Notes: a model not told the origin generated them from the letters alone. A DNA stretch of 34,155 nt from Psychromonas sp. B3M02 (GCF_003318165.1 NZ_QOCB01000026.1:1-34155); one strand, 5' to 3'; shown: positions 1 through 8,394, counted from the stretch's first letter. Numbers and translations: made by a program.

Positions 1-54
1 ATACAAAATAATCCTAATTAACATTTAATATGCGACATATTCGTCGCATTAAAT

Positions 55-82
55 AAAAAGCTCACTTCGGTGAGTTTTTTTG
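55..82 (+). terminator. Intrinsic terminator of a gene left of the window
   Basis: A 5-bp GC-containing stem (61-65 with 70-74) closes a TTCG tetraloop. It is extended by A/T pairs and followed by a run of seven T. A second small hairpin (TGCGAC/GTCGCA, 31-36 with 43-48) lies just upstream. This is the classic shape for the end of a plus-strand unit whose gene is outside the window. The A-run before the stem could also let it work on the minus strand. Confidence 0.8.
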
Positions 83-150
83 TATATGATATTCGCTATA
101 TGATAGTCATATTGATGACATAACGGCTACCATCTTTACATAAAGGCATA

Positions 151-312
151 ATACCAATCATAGCAAGTAACTGATCTATTTTACTTGTTAAAACAACTTA
201 TTTTTTCGTTGTAAGTTTCGTATAGGGAACAACCATTTACATCAACTTACGCCTCAAACTAAGCCATTTTTCCGGCGCAAAATTTAGATCAGTTATTTAA
301 TACAATTGGTAT
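151..312 (+). mobile_element. MITE-like repeat, full copy 1
   Basis: This is a 162-bp non-coding unit. It begins ATACCAATCATAGCAAGTAA and ends with an imperfect reverse complement, TTATTTAATACAATTGGTAT, so the ends form ~27-bp terminal inverted repeats. The same unit recurs almost unchanged at 34015 to the window end, inverted at 8395-8557, and as partial copies at 18348-18434 and 33921-33981. It has no open reading frame. Terminal ATA...TAT would fit a TA target duplication of the IS630/mariner type, but the flanks do not prove this. Confidence 0.85.
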
Positions 313-336
313 AAGCCAGTTTAAATGAGTAAAGTT

Positions 337-365
337 TTGCCCCGCTGAATAAGTTAATTTAAGAT
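337..365 (+). promoter_or_regulatory. Possible sigma70 promoter for the GNAT gene
   Basis: TTGCCC (337-342), a 17-nt spacer and TAAGAT (360-365) match the -35 and -10 consensus at four of six positions each. They lie about 45 bp upstream of the chosen ATG at 412 and just outside repeat copy 1. This is a sequence resemblance only. Confidence 0.35.
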
Positions 366-411
366 GTAAAACAGACCATTTCAGGATTTGTTTAAAGACT
401 TAAGGAAGATA

Positions 412-960
412 ATGCAAATAACTATCCCAGATAATATGCAAAAATGTAGTTTACCGCAGGTTGCTTTATTAAGAGACATTGCCATTGAAACCTACCAACA
501 GACTTTTGCAGACAGTAATAGTGAAGCCTTATTACAAAAGTACTATCAAGAATCATTGAATATAAACCTGCTTTCAACGCAGCTACAAAATCCAGAAAGT
601 GAATTTTACTTTATTTATTCGGCGCCTATTAGCGACCAAACAGCTCAGATAGCTGGATTTTTAAAACTTAATGTTGGCAGTGCCCAGACAGATATTGCAG
701 ACCCTGATGCATTAGAAGTAGAAAAGATCTACCTAGACCAAAAGTTTTTAGGTAAAGGGCTAGGCCATCAGCTAATCAACTTTGCGGTTTCTCGAGCAGA
801 ACAACAAAACAAGCAATATCTATGGTTAGGTGTTTGGGAAGATAACCAACCCGCATTAAAGTTCTACAACAAAATGGGCTTTTTCAAATTCGGCGAGCAC
901 GGCTTTGATATGGGCGGAGATATCCAAACCGACTATTTATTAAAAAAGCGCTTAAAGTAA
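412..960 (+). CDS. GNAT-family N-acetyltransferase, PaiA-like
   Basis: This 182-residue protein is a single GNAT domain that transfers an acetyl group from acetyl-CoA to an amine. The acetyl-CoA loop is visible as KFLGKGLG (residues 111-118), followed by WLGVWEDNQPALKFYNKMGF, a pattern shared from memory with Bacillus PaiA, a spermidine/spermine acetyltransferase. That resemblance makes a polyamine a reasonable substrate guess but does not settle it. I chose ATG at 412 because AAGGAAG (402-408) sits at proper spacing. A TTG eight codons upstream has a poorly placed ribosome site. An 8-bp hairpin (958-965 with 973-980) overlaps the stop codon and may help end the transcript. Cytoplasmic, single-gene unit. 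Confidence 0.85.
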   Translation: MQITIPDNMQKCSLPQVALLRDIAIETYQQTFADSNSEALLQKYYQESLNINLLSTQLQNPESEFYFIYSAPISDQTAQIAGFLKLNVGSAQTDIADPDALEVEKIYLDQKFLGKGLGHQLINFAVSRAEQQNKQYLWLGVWEDNQPALKFYNKMGFFKFGEHGFDMGGDIQTDYLLKKRLK

Positions 961-1475
961 GGTTTTAAAGGCAAACCTTACCTAAATTGGTATGTTGTTA
1001 AGTTAGCTGTTGCAGTAGTATATCTATCTGATAATTCAACTTAACAATACATTCTCACTATCGCATTGATAACTTTTATTATTAATGAGATATGGTCGAG
1101 GTTAATTAAGGCCCTTATAGGATTAATATAAATTTACTTTAGGTGCTTCTCCAAGCTTAGCTCCTCTCTTTACAAACACTTATCTTTTTTAGGTAACATA
1201 TATGTGTTTATATAGAAAACATCGAGAAGCCACCTAGTAAATACAACAGTCGTGCGTAATGGACACGTCAGCCTTAATTAAAAAATGTCTAAATAATAAA
1301 ATAATTGAATCAGTATAAATCTTAAAGTAGGTATACGGACATCATCAGTAACGTGGAAAGTGTCGTTATTTCTTTCCTATAAAAACAATAAACTGATGCT
1401 TTACTTCAAACATTTCATGTCAATGTAATTCAAGGGCTTTTTTGAATTTATACATGGTCTGAAGGATGATTAATT
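961..1475. other. AT-rich non-coding stretch with nested inverted repeats
   Basis: No convincing gene is seen in these 515 bp. A 10-bp inverted repeat (TTGTTAAGTT at 995-1004 with AACTTAACAA at 1038-1047) has a ~33-nt loop. A second, nested one pairs AGGTGCTTCTC (1141-1151) with GAGAAGCCACCT (1224-1235, one bulge) and encloses AAACAC (1174-1179) / GTGTTT (1204-1209). The first inverted repeat is preceded by ATTGGTAT (987-994), which equals the terminus of the local MITE-like repeat, so part of this may be a decayed element. The stretch must also hold the promoter of the HAD-domain gene at 1476. Confidence 0.5.
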
Positions 1476-3566
1476 ATGATATTAGTAAAACAAAAAGTTA
1501 AAAAAATTAAGTTAAAAATCCTCAATAGATGCATAAAACTAATAAAGCGATTGTATCGAAATAATGACCTTAAAAAGTTAATTGATAAGAGTGATGTCGT
1601 CTCCTTCGATATTTTCGATACCGTTATCGTCAGAAAGGTACTTAATCCATCAGATATTTTTACTATTGTAGAAAAATTATATATTAAAAAGTATGGAACG
1701 CTTAGTTTCGAATTCAAAAAGACCCGCACCCAAGCAGAGCCCGAAGCCACTAAAATAGCCAGTGAAATCAGTGGTGTTCAATCACTCAATTTAGACGAAA
1801 TTTACCGCCATATCCAACAAAAGCAAAATCTCGATATAAAAATAGTAGATAGATTAAAAGCATTAGAAATAGAGACAGAGCAAAAGTTTTGTGTCAAAAA
1901 TGAATATATGCACACGTTTTATCAATATTGCATCGATAACGGCAAAAAAGTTATTTTTACATCGGATATGTATTTACCAGAAAATGTTATCACTAACATT
2001 CTCCACGACAATGGCTACACAACGTTTAATAAACTTTATTTATCTTCCACTATACGTAAGTCTAAATCTAAAGGTGCTTTATTCAGTCACATTTTGAACG
2101 ATATCGCTTGCCCTCCTTCTAGCATCCTTCATATTGGCGACTACTTTTATGCCGATATTATCAATGCGATGAAAAAAGGTATTAAGACCTATTATTACGA
2201 AAAGCCCAGCGAACGCGCATTTCAACGACCAGAATGTAAAGCATTAAAAGAGCGATATAATAATTGCTTATCAATGGATGAATCTATTTACTTTGCGACC
2301 GTTATTAATAAAGTGTTTACGCGTAGAGATAATAACAAAGCCAACCTTTGGTATGATTTTGGATACATATACTGTGGTATTATCTATTTAGGATTTATTC
2401 GGTGGCTCACCACTAACCTTGTTGAGCAAAAAATAGACAAGGCATTTTTCCTCGCTCGTGACGGATACATGATGCATAAAGTTTATAACTTAATGAATCA
2501 AGGTAAAGCAGTGCCACCCAGTCATTATATGTATGCGTCTCGAAGAGCAATTAACATTCCTACTATATGCAATGAAATAGATGAATCTTCACTAAAATTA
2601 TTATGTAATATTTTTCCCAATTTAAGTGTAGAGCACTACCTAGACAGAATACAGATCAACTCAGATCAACATATAAGCAAAATAATCGAGGCAGGATTTA
2701 CAGGTAAAACGGATAAAGTCGTCTCGGCAGAAGACAAAAAAAAATTAGCGAACCTTTTTAAATTATTAACCAAAGAAGTCTGCCAAGTTTCCGCTAATGA
2801 ACGAAAGAACTTAACAAGCTACTTAGATCAAATTGGTTTTCTAAAACCTGGAAAAATAGCAATTGTCGATATAGGTTGGCAAGGCACGATGCAAAACTCA
2901 ATACATAAGTTAAGCCATATATTAAACCAAAAAATAGATGTTACAGGCTATTATGTAGGTACTTTCGATACCGCAAAGCGTTATGTATCAAAGGGGCTAC
3001 CTATGTCTGGTTATCTATGTAATTTCTCCAAGCCTAAAGAAAATTATGATGTGATCGTTGGCTGCGTGCACTTATTTGAATTTATTTTTTCTGCTCCTCA
3101 TGGCTCTGTCATTAATTTTAAGTCAGATAAAGGGGAGATTGATCCCGTCTTTGAAGAGCATGTCTCTTCGCATAGAACAAAAGAGATAATAAATGAATTT
3201 CAAGAAGGAACATTAGATTTTATTAAAGACTTTATGCAAACAGAAAGTGACTGTTGGAAGATGGACATTTCACCTGAATCTTCAATCAATCCAATTTCAA
3301 GGTTATTAACCGCCCCCACTTATCAAGAATCTGTTCAATTTGGTAATTTAACTCATTCAGAATATGTTGGAAGCAATAATTATGAAAGGCACTTAGCTAA
3401 AACATCTGGCTCATGGAGCGCTTTCACATCGCCATTAAAGTTTAAAAAACATTATTATTCATCGTTATGGAAAGTGGGTTTCAGACGAAGATATATAGGG
3501 AATATTTTACCAGAAAGGATGTTTTCGTATATTAAGAAAATTAAGAAACAAAGGGCTGCTGTTTAA
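1476..3566 (+). CDS. HAD-superfamily hydrolase-like protein (COG5610 type)
   Basis: The 696-residue protein starts with a basic helix (residues 1-35) and then a full HAD core. Motif I is SFDIFDT with nucleophile D45 and acid D48, motif II is TSD (162-164), motif III is probably K199, and motif IV is GDYFYAD (221-227). The second half (from about 320) has its own conserved-looking stretches, FFLARDGYMMHKVY and IAIVDIGWQGTMQ, and is not a known enzyme to me. Proteins of this layout usually sit in capsule or O-antigen clusters, but here no glycosyltransferase is nearby. GAAGGA (1461-1466) supports the ATG. The gene looks more A/T-rich than its neighbours and is preceded by a long non-coding stretch, which suggests transfer. 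Substrate unknown. Confidence 0.75.
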   Translation: MILVKQKVKKIKLKILNRCIKLIKRLYRNNDLKKLIDKSDVVSFDIFDTVIVRKVLNPSDIFTIVEKLYIKKYGTLSFEFKKTRTQAEPEATKIASEISGVQSLNLDEIYRHIQQKQNLDIKIVDRLKALEIETEQKFCVKNEYMHTFYQYCIDNGKKVIFTSDMYLPENVITNILHDNGYTTFNKLYLSSTIRKSKSKGALFSHILNDIACPPSSILHIGDYFYADIINAMKKGIKTYYYEKPSERAFQRPECKALKERYNNCLSMDESIYFATVINKVFTRRDNNKANLWYDFGYIYCGIIYLGFIRWLTTNLVEQKIDKAFFLARDGYMMHKVYNLMNQGKAVPPSHYMYASRRAINIPTICNEIDESSLKLLCNIFPNLSVEHYLDRIQINSDQHISKIIEAGFTGKTDKVVSAEDKKKLANLFKLLTKEVCQVSANERKNLTSYLDQIGFLKPGKIAIVDIGWQGTMQNSIHKLSHILNQKIDVTGYYVGTFDTAKRYVSKGLPMSGYLCNFSKPKENYDVIVGCVHLFEFIFSAPHGSVINFKSDKGEIDPVFEEHVSSHRTKEIINEFQEGTLDFIKDFMQTESDCWKMDISPESSINPISRLLTAPTYQESVQFGNLTHSEYVGSNNYERHLAKTSGSWSAFTSPLKFKKHYYSSLWKVGFRRRYIGNILPERMFSYIKKIKKQRAAV

Positions 3567-3588
3567 ACGCATAAATGAAAGGTAGCCA

Positions 3589-3634
3589 AGCGACTATAAA
3601 GTAGCTATCACGTCGAGTTAACATGATAGTCGCT
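3589..3634 (+). terminator. Weak hairpin between convergent genes
   Basis: AGCGACTAT (3589-3597) pairs perfectly with ATAGTCGCT (3626-3634) across a 28-nt loop. No T-run follows on either strand, so it could be a terminator, an RNA-stability element, or chance. Confidence 0.35.
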
Positions 3635-3657
3635 CAACACCAATCAATCACTGACTT

Positions 3658-4095
3658 CTAGTGGCTTGATAAAACAGACAATTTAGTTTTAATAAAGTCA
3701 CTATGATTAACGTAAAGTAATGAAGCGACTTTACGAATTAATGCCTCTTCCATTTCATCTAAATGTCCGTCAGCATAAGCGATTTCCCACATGGCTTTAA
3801 TGACACCAATACGGGCATGACTATCTAGTTCACCTAATTGTGAAGTAAAATCAAATACTGAATTACTGGTACTCACCTCTTTCATGCCCACTTGTAATAA
3901 CTCACTGGCTTTTTGCGGTTCGATATCTAGCAGCTTTTGCAAGGTATGAATCACAGCCGCTTCTTCCTCCGAAGCACTATCATGGTCGGCAACACACACC
4001 TCACAAAGCAAACAAACAATACCTAAGGTTTTATCGAATTCAGGGCTTTCGGGTGGGATCATCGTATTTAAAAACTGTTTAATTTTTGCAATCAT
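3658..4095 (-). CDS. TerB-like (tellurite-resistance TerB family) protein
   Basis: This 145-residue, all-helical, acidic protein has the TerB-fold pattern: an early helix with CLLCEVCVADHDSASEEEAA, then MWEIAYADGHLDEMEEALIRKVASLL near the C-terminus. The D/E-rich turns in both halves are the putative metal-binding positions in this family. It resembles the small stand-alone COG4103-type members rather than the plasmid ter operon, since no terZACD genes are present. It is cytoplasmic, with no signal peptide or membrane segment. It lies 80 bp downstream of the diguanylate cyclase on the same strand and may be co-transcribed. Its ribosome site is weak. Role unknown; a tellurite phenotype should not be assumed from the name. 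Confidence 0.75.
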   Translation of the reverse strand: MIAKIKQFLNTMIPPESPEFDKTLGIVCLLCEVCVADHDSASEEEAAVIHTLQKLLDIEPQKASELLQVGMKEVSTSNSVFDFTSQLGELDSHARIGVIKAMWEIAYADGHLDEMEEALIRKVASLLYVNHSDFIKTKLSVLSSH

Positions 4096-4136
4096 ATTTA
4101 TGGCCTATTGATATCTATATGGATTACGATTTTTAT

Positions 4137-4151
4137 AGCATCATAGATGCT
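4137..4151. terminator. Small hairpin between the cyclase and the TerB-like gene
   Basis: AGCATC (4137-4142) and GATGCT (4146-4151) form a 6-bp stem with a 3-nt loop. The T-rich flank is on the plus-strand side (TATTTTTAAC), not on the strand of the two genes it separates, so its use as their terminator is doubtful. Confidence 0.3.
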
Positions 4152-4175
4152 TATTTTTAACAAGTATCATCCATG

Positions 4176-5261
4176 TTAGGAGTATGAAACAACACGGTTA
4201 CGCCCGTTATCCTTTGCTTCATATAGTGCAACATCTGACTTTTCAAGTAACGTTTTAAGATCTTCTTGGTGATTTGTATTGTAACTCACCCCAATACTTG
4301 TCGTACATTTCACTACGTCATCAGTTTTATTTGTGATCACTAAACGCTCGATCTCCTCCCTTAATTTTTCTGCAATTAACATCGCGCGTTGCAAACTACA
4401 TTGCGGCAATAATAATGCAAACTCCTCACCACCTATACGTGCGCATACTTTATCTTTGAAACTAAGTTTATCTAACACACTTGCCACTTTGACTAAACAC
4501 TCATCACCAACGGCATGTCCATGCTTGTCATTAATATGTTTGAAAAAATCTAAATCGAGCAATAACAGAGTTATATTTTGCTGCGCTTTATTAATGTCAT
4601 AAAGCAACTGTTCGCCTTGCTCAAAAAAACTCCTACGATTGTGTATGCCAGTTAAAATATCTGTAGTGGCTTGTTTAACTAACTCCAGTTCATGTTTTTC
4701 AATCTGCTTACTAAACAAGGTAAAAGCAATGACAATAGCAAACATGTTAATTAAGAATACTGATTGATACAAAAGATGGTTAGTAGTGGAACTCAATAAA
4801 ATTAAAGGTGATTCATTGGGCGTATTCTCACAGTATAAAAACAATACAGCTGCAGCAATACTTAATATTGTTTTTAAAAAGCGCTCATTTAAATCAAAAA
4901 TTAACAAGGCCCCCATTGGGACTAAGAAGTAATAAAAATGAAAGCCACTCTCTTTGGTAAAAAATAGATTAGTACATAAAAATACATGCCATAAAATAGC
5001 CAAAAAATAGGTAACTTTGGCCGCTTTATGTTGATGGAAAAAGCTCAATATAAAAACAGATACATAAGCGAGTGTTAAAATCGCATTATATTGTGCAGCG
5101 ACAATTTCATTTAAAACAAAGATATAATTAGCTGTATAAACAAAGGAGATAAGTATCGTCAGTAAGCTTAATACATTAAGCATACGTATTTTTCTAATCT
5201 TACTTTCCGGCTCATGTTGAGTACCAATATCAATCAATGAGTAATACCGTGATAACATCAT
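4176..5261 (-). CDS. Membrane-bound GGDEF diguanylate cyclase
   Basis: This 361-residue protein makes c-di-GMP from two GTP. Residues ~25-190 contain about six hydrophobic helices forming an integral membrane sensor with no named domain I recognise. They are followed by a complete GGDEF domain: DILTGIHNRR, LLLDLDFFKHINDKHGHAVGD, and an intact GGEEF at residues 277-281. The RxxD inhibitory site expected just before the GGEEF is absent (the local sequence is SFKDKVCAR), so standard product inhibition is not predicted. ATG at 5261 is supported by AGGTGA (5271-5276). It lies 38 bp downstream of the RIO kinase gene on the same strand and may share its transcript. Confidence 0.9.
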   Translation of the reverse strand: MMLSRYYSLIDIGTQHEPESKIRKIRMLNVLSLLTILISFVYTANYIFVLNEIVAAQYNAILTLAYVSVFILSFFHQHKAAKVTYFLAILWHVFLCTNLFFTKESGFHFYYFLVPMGALLIFDLNERFLKTILSIAAAVLFLYCENTPNESPLILLSSTTNHLLYQSVFLINMFAIVIAFTLFSKQIEKHELELVKQATTDILTGIHNRRSFFEQGEQLLYDINKAQQNITLLLLDLDFFKHINDKHGHAVGDECLVKVASVLDKLSFKDKVCARIGGEEFALLLPQCSLQRAMLIAEKLREEIERLVITNKTDDVVKCTTSIGVSYNTNHQEDLKTLLEKSDVALYEAKDNGRNRVVSYS

Positions 5262-5299
5262 GCTAGCGACTCACCTGCATTAAACATAACAAAAATAGT

Positions 5300-6154
5300 T
5301 TATAGTAAATCATGGTTTTCAATACGAGCTAAACGATCTAACTCTTCTTCTCGTGCAGCATTAATTTCACTTAAAACATTATCCACATCAGCAGCAACCT
5401 CAGAATCAACAAACTGCCCTGTTAATACTGTTTTATCTGATAACTCTCCGGTTTCAAAAATAGCCCAAATTTCTTCGCCATATCGTGTACTAGCCAAGCT
5501 AGGTGCAAATTGAGCATAATATTGGGTCATATTGTTAACGTCACGGAGCAACATCTTTTTAGCGTTATTATTACCAGCAGCATCAACAGCTTGTGGTAGA
5601 TCGATAATGACAGGACCTTGCTCATCCACCAGCACATTAAACTCAGATAAGTCACCATGAATGATCCCAACACTTAACATGCGCACCACATAATCCATCA
5701 TTTTTTGATGATGGCTTAGCGCTTGCTGTTCAGATAATGAAACATCATTTAAACGCGGAGCGGCATAGCCCTCTTCATCGGTAATAAGGTCCATAATCAG
5801 CACACCACCAAAACAGCCATAAGGAGTGGGCACTCTCACACCTGCAGCGGCAAACTTGTATAACGTGTCTACTTCTGTATTTTGCCAAATCTCTTCTTGT
5901 TGCTCACGGCCAAACTTTGAGCCTTTTTGCATTGCACGGGCATTACGTCCATTACGGACTTTACGACCTTCGTTATACAACACAGCATTTTTAAAACTAC
6001 GTTTGCTAGCTTCTTTATAGACTTTTGCACAACGAACTTGATCACCACATTGCACAACATAAACAGTGGCTTCTTTGCCGCTCATTAATTGGCGTAATAC
6101 GTCATCAACTATGCCATCATCAACGAGTGGCTGAATTCTTTTAGGTATCTTCAT
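5300..6154 (-). CDS. RIO-family serine protein kinase
   Basis: This 284-residue cytoplasmic kinase has the RIO version of the protein-kinase core. The flexible nucleotide loop is SGKEATVYVV (residues 25-34), the ATP-orienting lysine is K44, the catalytic loop is HGDLSEFN (166-173; D168 catalytic, N173 metal) and the metal aspartate lies in IIDLPQ (D185). The length and the Asp-rich C-terminal tail match the bacterial proteins typified by Pseudomonas PA4780 rather than archaeal Rio1. Targets in bacteria are largely unknown. The 5' leader holds a small hairpin (GCGATTG 6196-6202 with CAATCGC 6211-6217), and the ribosome site is weak. It may be the first gene of a unit continuing into the cyclase and TerB-like genes. 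Confidence 0.9.
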   Translation of the reverse strand: MKIPKRIQPLVDDGIVDDVLRQLMSGKEATVYVVQCGDQVRCAKVYKEASKRSFKNAVLYNEGRKVRNGRNARAMQKGSKFGREQQEEIWQNTEVDTLYKFAAAGVRVPTPYGCFGGVLIMDLITDEEGYAAPRLNDVSLSEQQALSHHQKMMDYVVRMLSVGIIHGDLSEFNVLVDEQGPVIIDLPQAVDAAGNNNAKKMLLRDVNNMTQYYAQFAPSLASTRYGEEIWAIFETGELSDKTVLTGQFVDSEVAADVDNVLSEINAAREEELDRLARIENHDLL

Positions 6155-6353
6155 TTATGTCATTAAATCTTTAATTTTCTTGAGGTTAGGAGTATGCGAT
6201 TGGTATCAATCAATCGCTTAATAAAAACAAACAATCAATACAATACTACAAAGACACAGACAAGCATTGTTTCTTTTTTATGCAATTATAGTCATTATAA
6301 AGTCATAATAGTTCATTTTTATAGGATAAAAGTGAGTTTTATGGATGATAATA

Positions 6354-6391
6354 AGGCTTATTAATCAGTACTTAGCATGAGTAATAAGCCT
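6354..6391 (-). terminator. Hairpin downstream of the EamA transporter gene
   Basis: AGGCTTATTA (6354-6363) and TAATAAGCCT (6382-6391) are perfect complements with an 18-nt loop. They lie ~50 bp past the stop of the minus-strand transporter gene. The minus-strand tail (TATTATCATCC) is only moderately T-rich, so this is a plausible but not strong terminator. Confidence 0.5.
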
Positions 6392-6441
6392 ATAAATCAA
6401 TGTTTAGATATATTGGAAAGCTTAGTAAGGCTTGAGTGAGG

Positions 6442-7323
6442 TTATTTTTTCTTACTCCCAAACACATTAATTAACGCGCCTAGGATAATTAATATACCGC
6501 CAATTAATGTCCATACTGATGGTATTTCATTAAAGATGAATACACCTAACACTGTAGAAAATAGTACTTGTACATAGGAAAAAGCACTTACTTTACCAGC
6601 AACCTCTGTTTGCATTGCTTTGGTTAATCCCACCTGTCCAACTTGTGTAAAGATCCCAACAAACAATAATAAGATTAATGCTTCACCGTCTGGCATCACA
6701 AAATCATTGCCTAATAAAATCAAAGAGAGTGGTAATGCAATAAGCGGAAAGTAAAAAATAATCACTGAACTATCTTCCGTTTTACTCAAACGTTTCACAA
6801 TTACATAAGCAGTTCCGCTACCTAATGCCCCTAATAGAGCAACAAACACACTAAACCAAGGTAAAACCGCTTCACCATTTAATGCTAGGTTTGGCTGCAC
6901 CATGGCAAGTAAGCCGGTCAAACATAAGACAATGCATATTAACGTCGAGCGTTGAATTCGCTCCTTTAGAAAGAAAAATGCTAACAAAGCAGTAAAAACA
7001 GGATATAAATACTGTAATAAGGTCGCCTCAGCCAAGGGTAACGTTGTCACTGCGTAATAAACACAAATCAATGCTAACGTCCCAACCACTCCTCGCGATA
7101 TTAATAAGACTTTATGATTTCCCCATACCGCGATTTTTTTACGTTTAATATCCACATAACTGATCAATAAAGAAATCAAGCCCCTAGCAGCAACAATTTC
7201 AAAAACAGGAATATTATGAGTGCTGACCAACTTTACACAGGCCGTCATCAAAGCAAATGAAAAAGCGGATAACAGCATAAAACGTAAGCTGATTGGAATA
7301 GATAAAAAGAAATTTTGTAACAT
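6442..7323 (-). CDS. DMT-superfamily (EamA) transporter
   Basis: This 293-residue protein is an inner-membrane exporter of the drug/metabolite transporter type. Ten hydrophobic helices form two EamA repeats, residues ~15-145 and ~150-287. The first repeat has the typical ARGLISLL, RGVVGTLALICVYYAV and TLPLAEATLLQYLYPVFTAL segments. The second ends with YVQVLFSTVLGVFIFNEIPS followed by a basic SKKK tail. The substrate cannot be told from sequence; relatives export amino acids, purines or other metabolites. The gene stands alone, with a hairpin in its leader (7343-7379) and another downstream (6354-6391). Confidence 0.85.
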   Translation of the reverse strand: MLQNFFLSIPISLRFMLLSAFSFALMTACVKLVSTHNIPVFEIVAARGLISLLISYVDIKRKKIAVWGNHKVLLISRGVVGTLALICVYYAVTTLPLAEATLLQYLYPVFTALLAFFFLKERIQRSTLICIVLCLTGLLAMVQPNLALNGEAVLPWFSVFVALLGALGSGTAYVIVKRLSKTEDSSVIIFYFPLIALPLSLILLGNDFVMPDGEALILLLFVGIFTQVGQVGLTKAMQTEVAGKVSAFSYVQVLFSTVLGVFIFNEIPSVWTLIGGILIILGALINVFGSKKK

Positions 7324-7342
7324 ATCGGTATTAATGTGATTA

Positions 7343-7379
7343 AGAGCAAGATATGGATAGTTTATCTTATTCTTGCTCT
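7343..7379 (-). promoter_or_regulatory. Leader hairpin just upstream of the EamA transporter
   Basis: AGAGCAAG (7343-7350) pairs with CTTGCTCT (7372-7379) about 20 nt upstream of the transporter ATG. Inner complementary bits (AAGATA with TATCTT) allow an alternative pairing. It could be an operator with dyad symmetry or a 5'-leader RNA stem. No known riboswitch class is recognised. Confidence 0.4.
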
Positions 7380-7517
7380 ACCTGTTATTTATTTAAGTAC
7401 TTAGTTCTCTTATTATAATCCCCCCTCTAACATCAAAAACTTAAAGAGAAAAAACCTGAAAATATTTTAACCAAGCTACTATGATGTGGCGACTATTAAT
7501 TACTAGCAAGGATAGCT

Positions 7518-8387
7518 ATGAACATTAGAATGAAAAAACATTTATTACTGCTGTGTACTACTACTGTACTTCCACTTTCGGTTTTTGCATCACAGGCAAT
7601 CACTGATGCAAACCCCGTAACAGATCAAATTATTGATATGCAAAGATCTGAATTGCAAAAAAACACCCTTGGCAAAGGATTTGGCCCACAATCCCCAAGA
7701 GACATAGATAATATAACTGGTAGTAATCAACAATTATTTTCGTTTGCTCCAAGCTCAATGGAAATGAACCTATGTAATATTCATTTCCATAAAAATGCTG
7801 AACACAAAGGGGGTGACTTTTCACGTTACGCAGGTAATGGTGACGGTAAAGGCTATAATACTGGCTATCAATATACTGGGCAGCTAACTAAGAAAGAACT
7901 TACCCCAACTTCTGAATCATTAACAGCAGCGCTGCATAATGAATTATTCCCTGGAGATACAATTGAAGTTCATTACGTTTACTCAACAGCGAAAGTAAAA
8001 CCGGGTCCAACCTTAGGTTCGTGTTTAAGTGATTCAATTAAAAATCCAGCGCTTCGTGTAGAGTCTCAAGTATTTGTATTAGTCAATGATAAAGACGCGC
8101 TAAATTTTGTCGAGTTAACTGAAGATACAATAAAAGGTGATCGTGCACAGGCAATCAATATTCCAGATAACTCTGGACAACCAATCCAATACCTTGGTTC
8201 AACTACAGGCCCAAGTTACAATCAACAAGGCTCTCCATTTCAAGTAACTTGGAGTGTGCGCCCTAAAACGTTGAAAGTAGATATAAACACAGTTTCGGAA
8301 TGGTTAAATGACAATAAATACAAAGAAAATCACGCGCATGGTGTAAGAAACTTAGTTATCGATCCTTTATTATTATCAGGGAATTAA
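7518..8387 (+). CDS. Delta-class carbonic anhydrase, secreted
   Basis: This 289-residue protein carries a clear signal peptide (basic MNIRMKK, hydrophobic LLLLCTTTVLPLSVF, cleavage after ASQA), so it acts in the periplasm or outside. The motif CNIHFHKNAEH (residues 86-96) gives two candidate zinc ligands, H89 and H91. DTIEVHYVYS supplies the third, H152, in the same HxH...EVH arrangement used by alpha enzymes. C86 and C169 may form a disulfide. This pattern is that of delta-class carbonic anhydrases, best known from diatoms but also found in some marine bacteria. It would interconvert CO2 and bicarbonate. AAGGA (7508-7512) sets the ATG. It is a stand-alone gene, with a MITE-like repeat starting 8 bp after its stop. 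Confidence 0.78.
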   Translation: MNIRMKKHLLLLCTTTVLPLSVFASQAITDANPVTDQIIDMQRSELQKNTLGKGFGPQSPRDIDNITGSNQQLFSFAPSSMEMNLCNIHFHKNAEHKGGDFSRYAGNGDGKGYNTGYQYTGQLTKKELTPTSESLTAALHNELFPGDTIEVHYVYSTAKVKPGPTLGSCLSDSIKNPALRVESQVFVLVNDKDALNFVELTEDTIKGDRAQAINIPDNSGQPIQYLGSTTGPSYNQQGSPFQVTWSVRPKTLKVDINTVSEWLNDNKYKENHAHGVRNLVIDPLLLSGN

Positions 8388-8394
8388 ATAATTT

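Noticed and set aside
1448-1750. Minus-strand 100-codon frame
   Set aside because: It is antisense to the HAD motif I region of a convincing gene.
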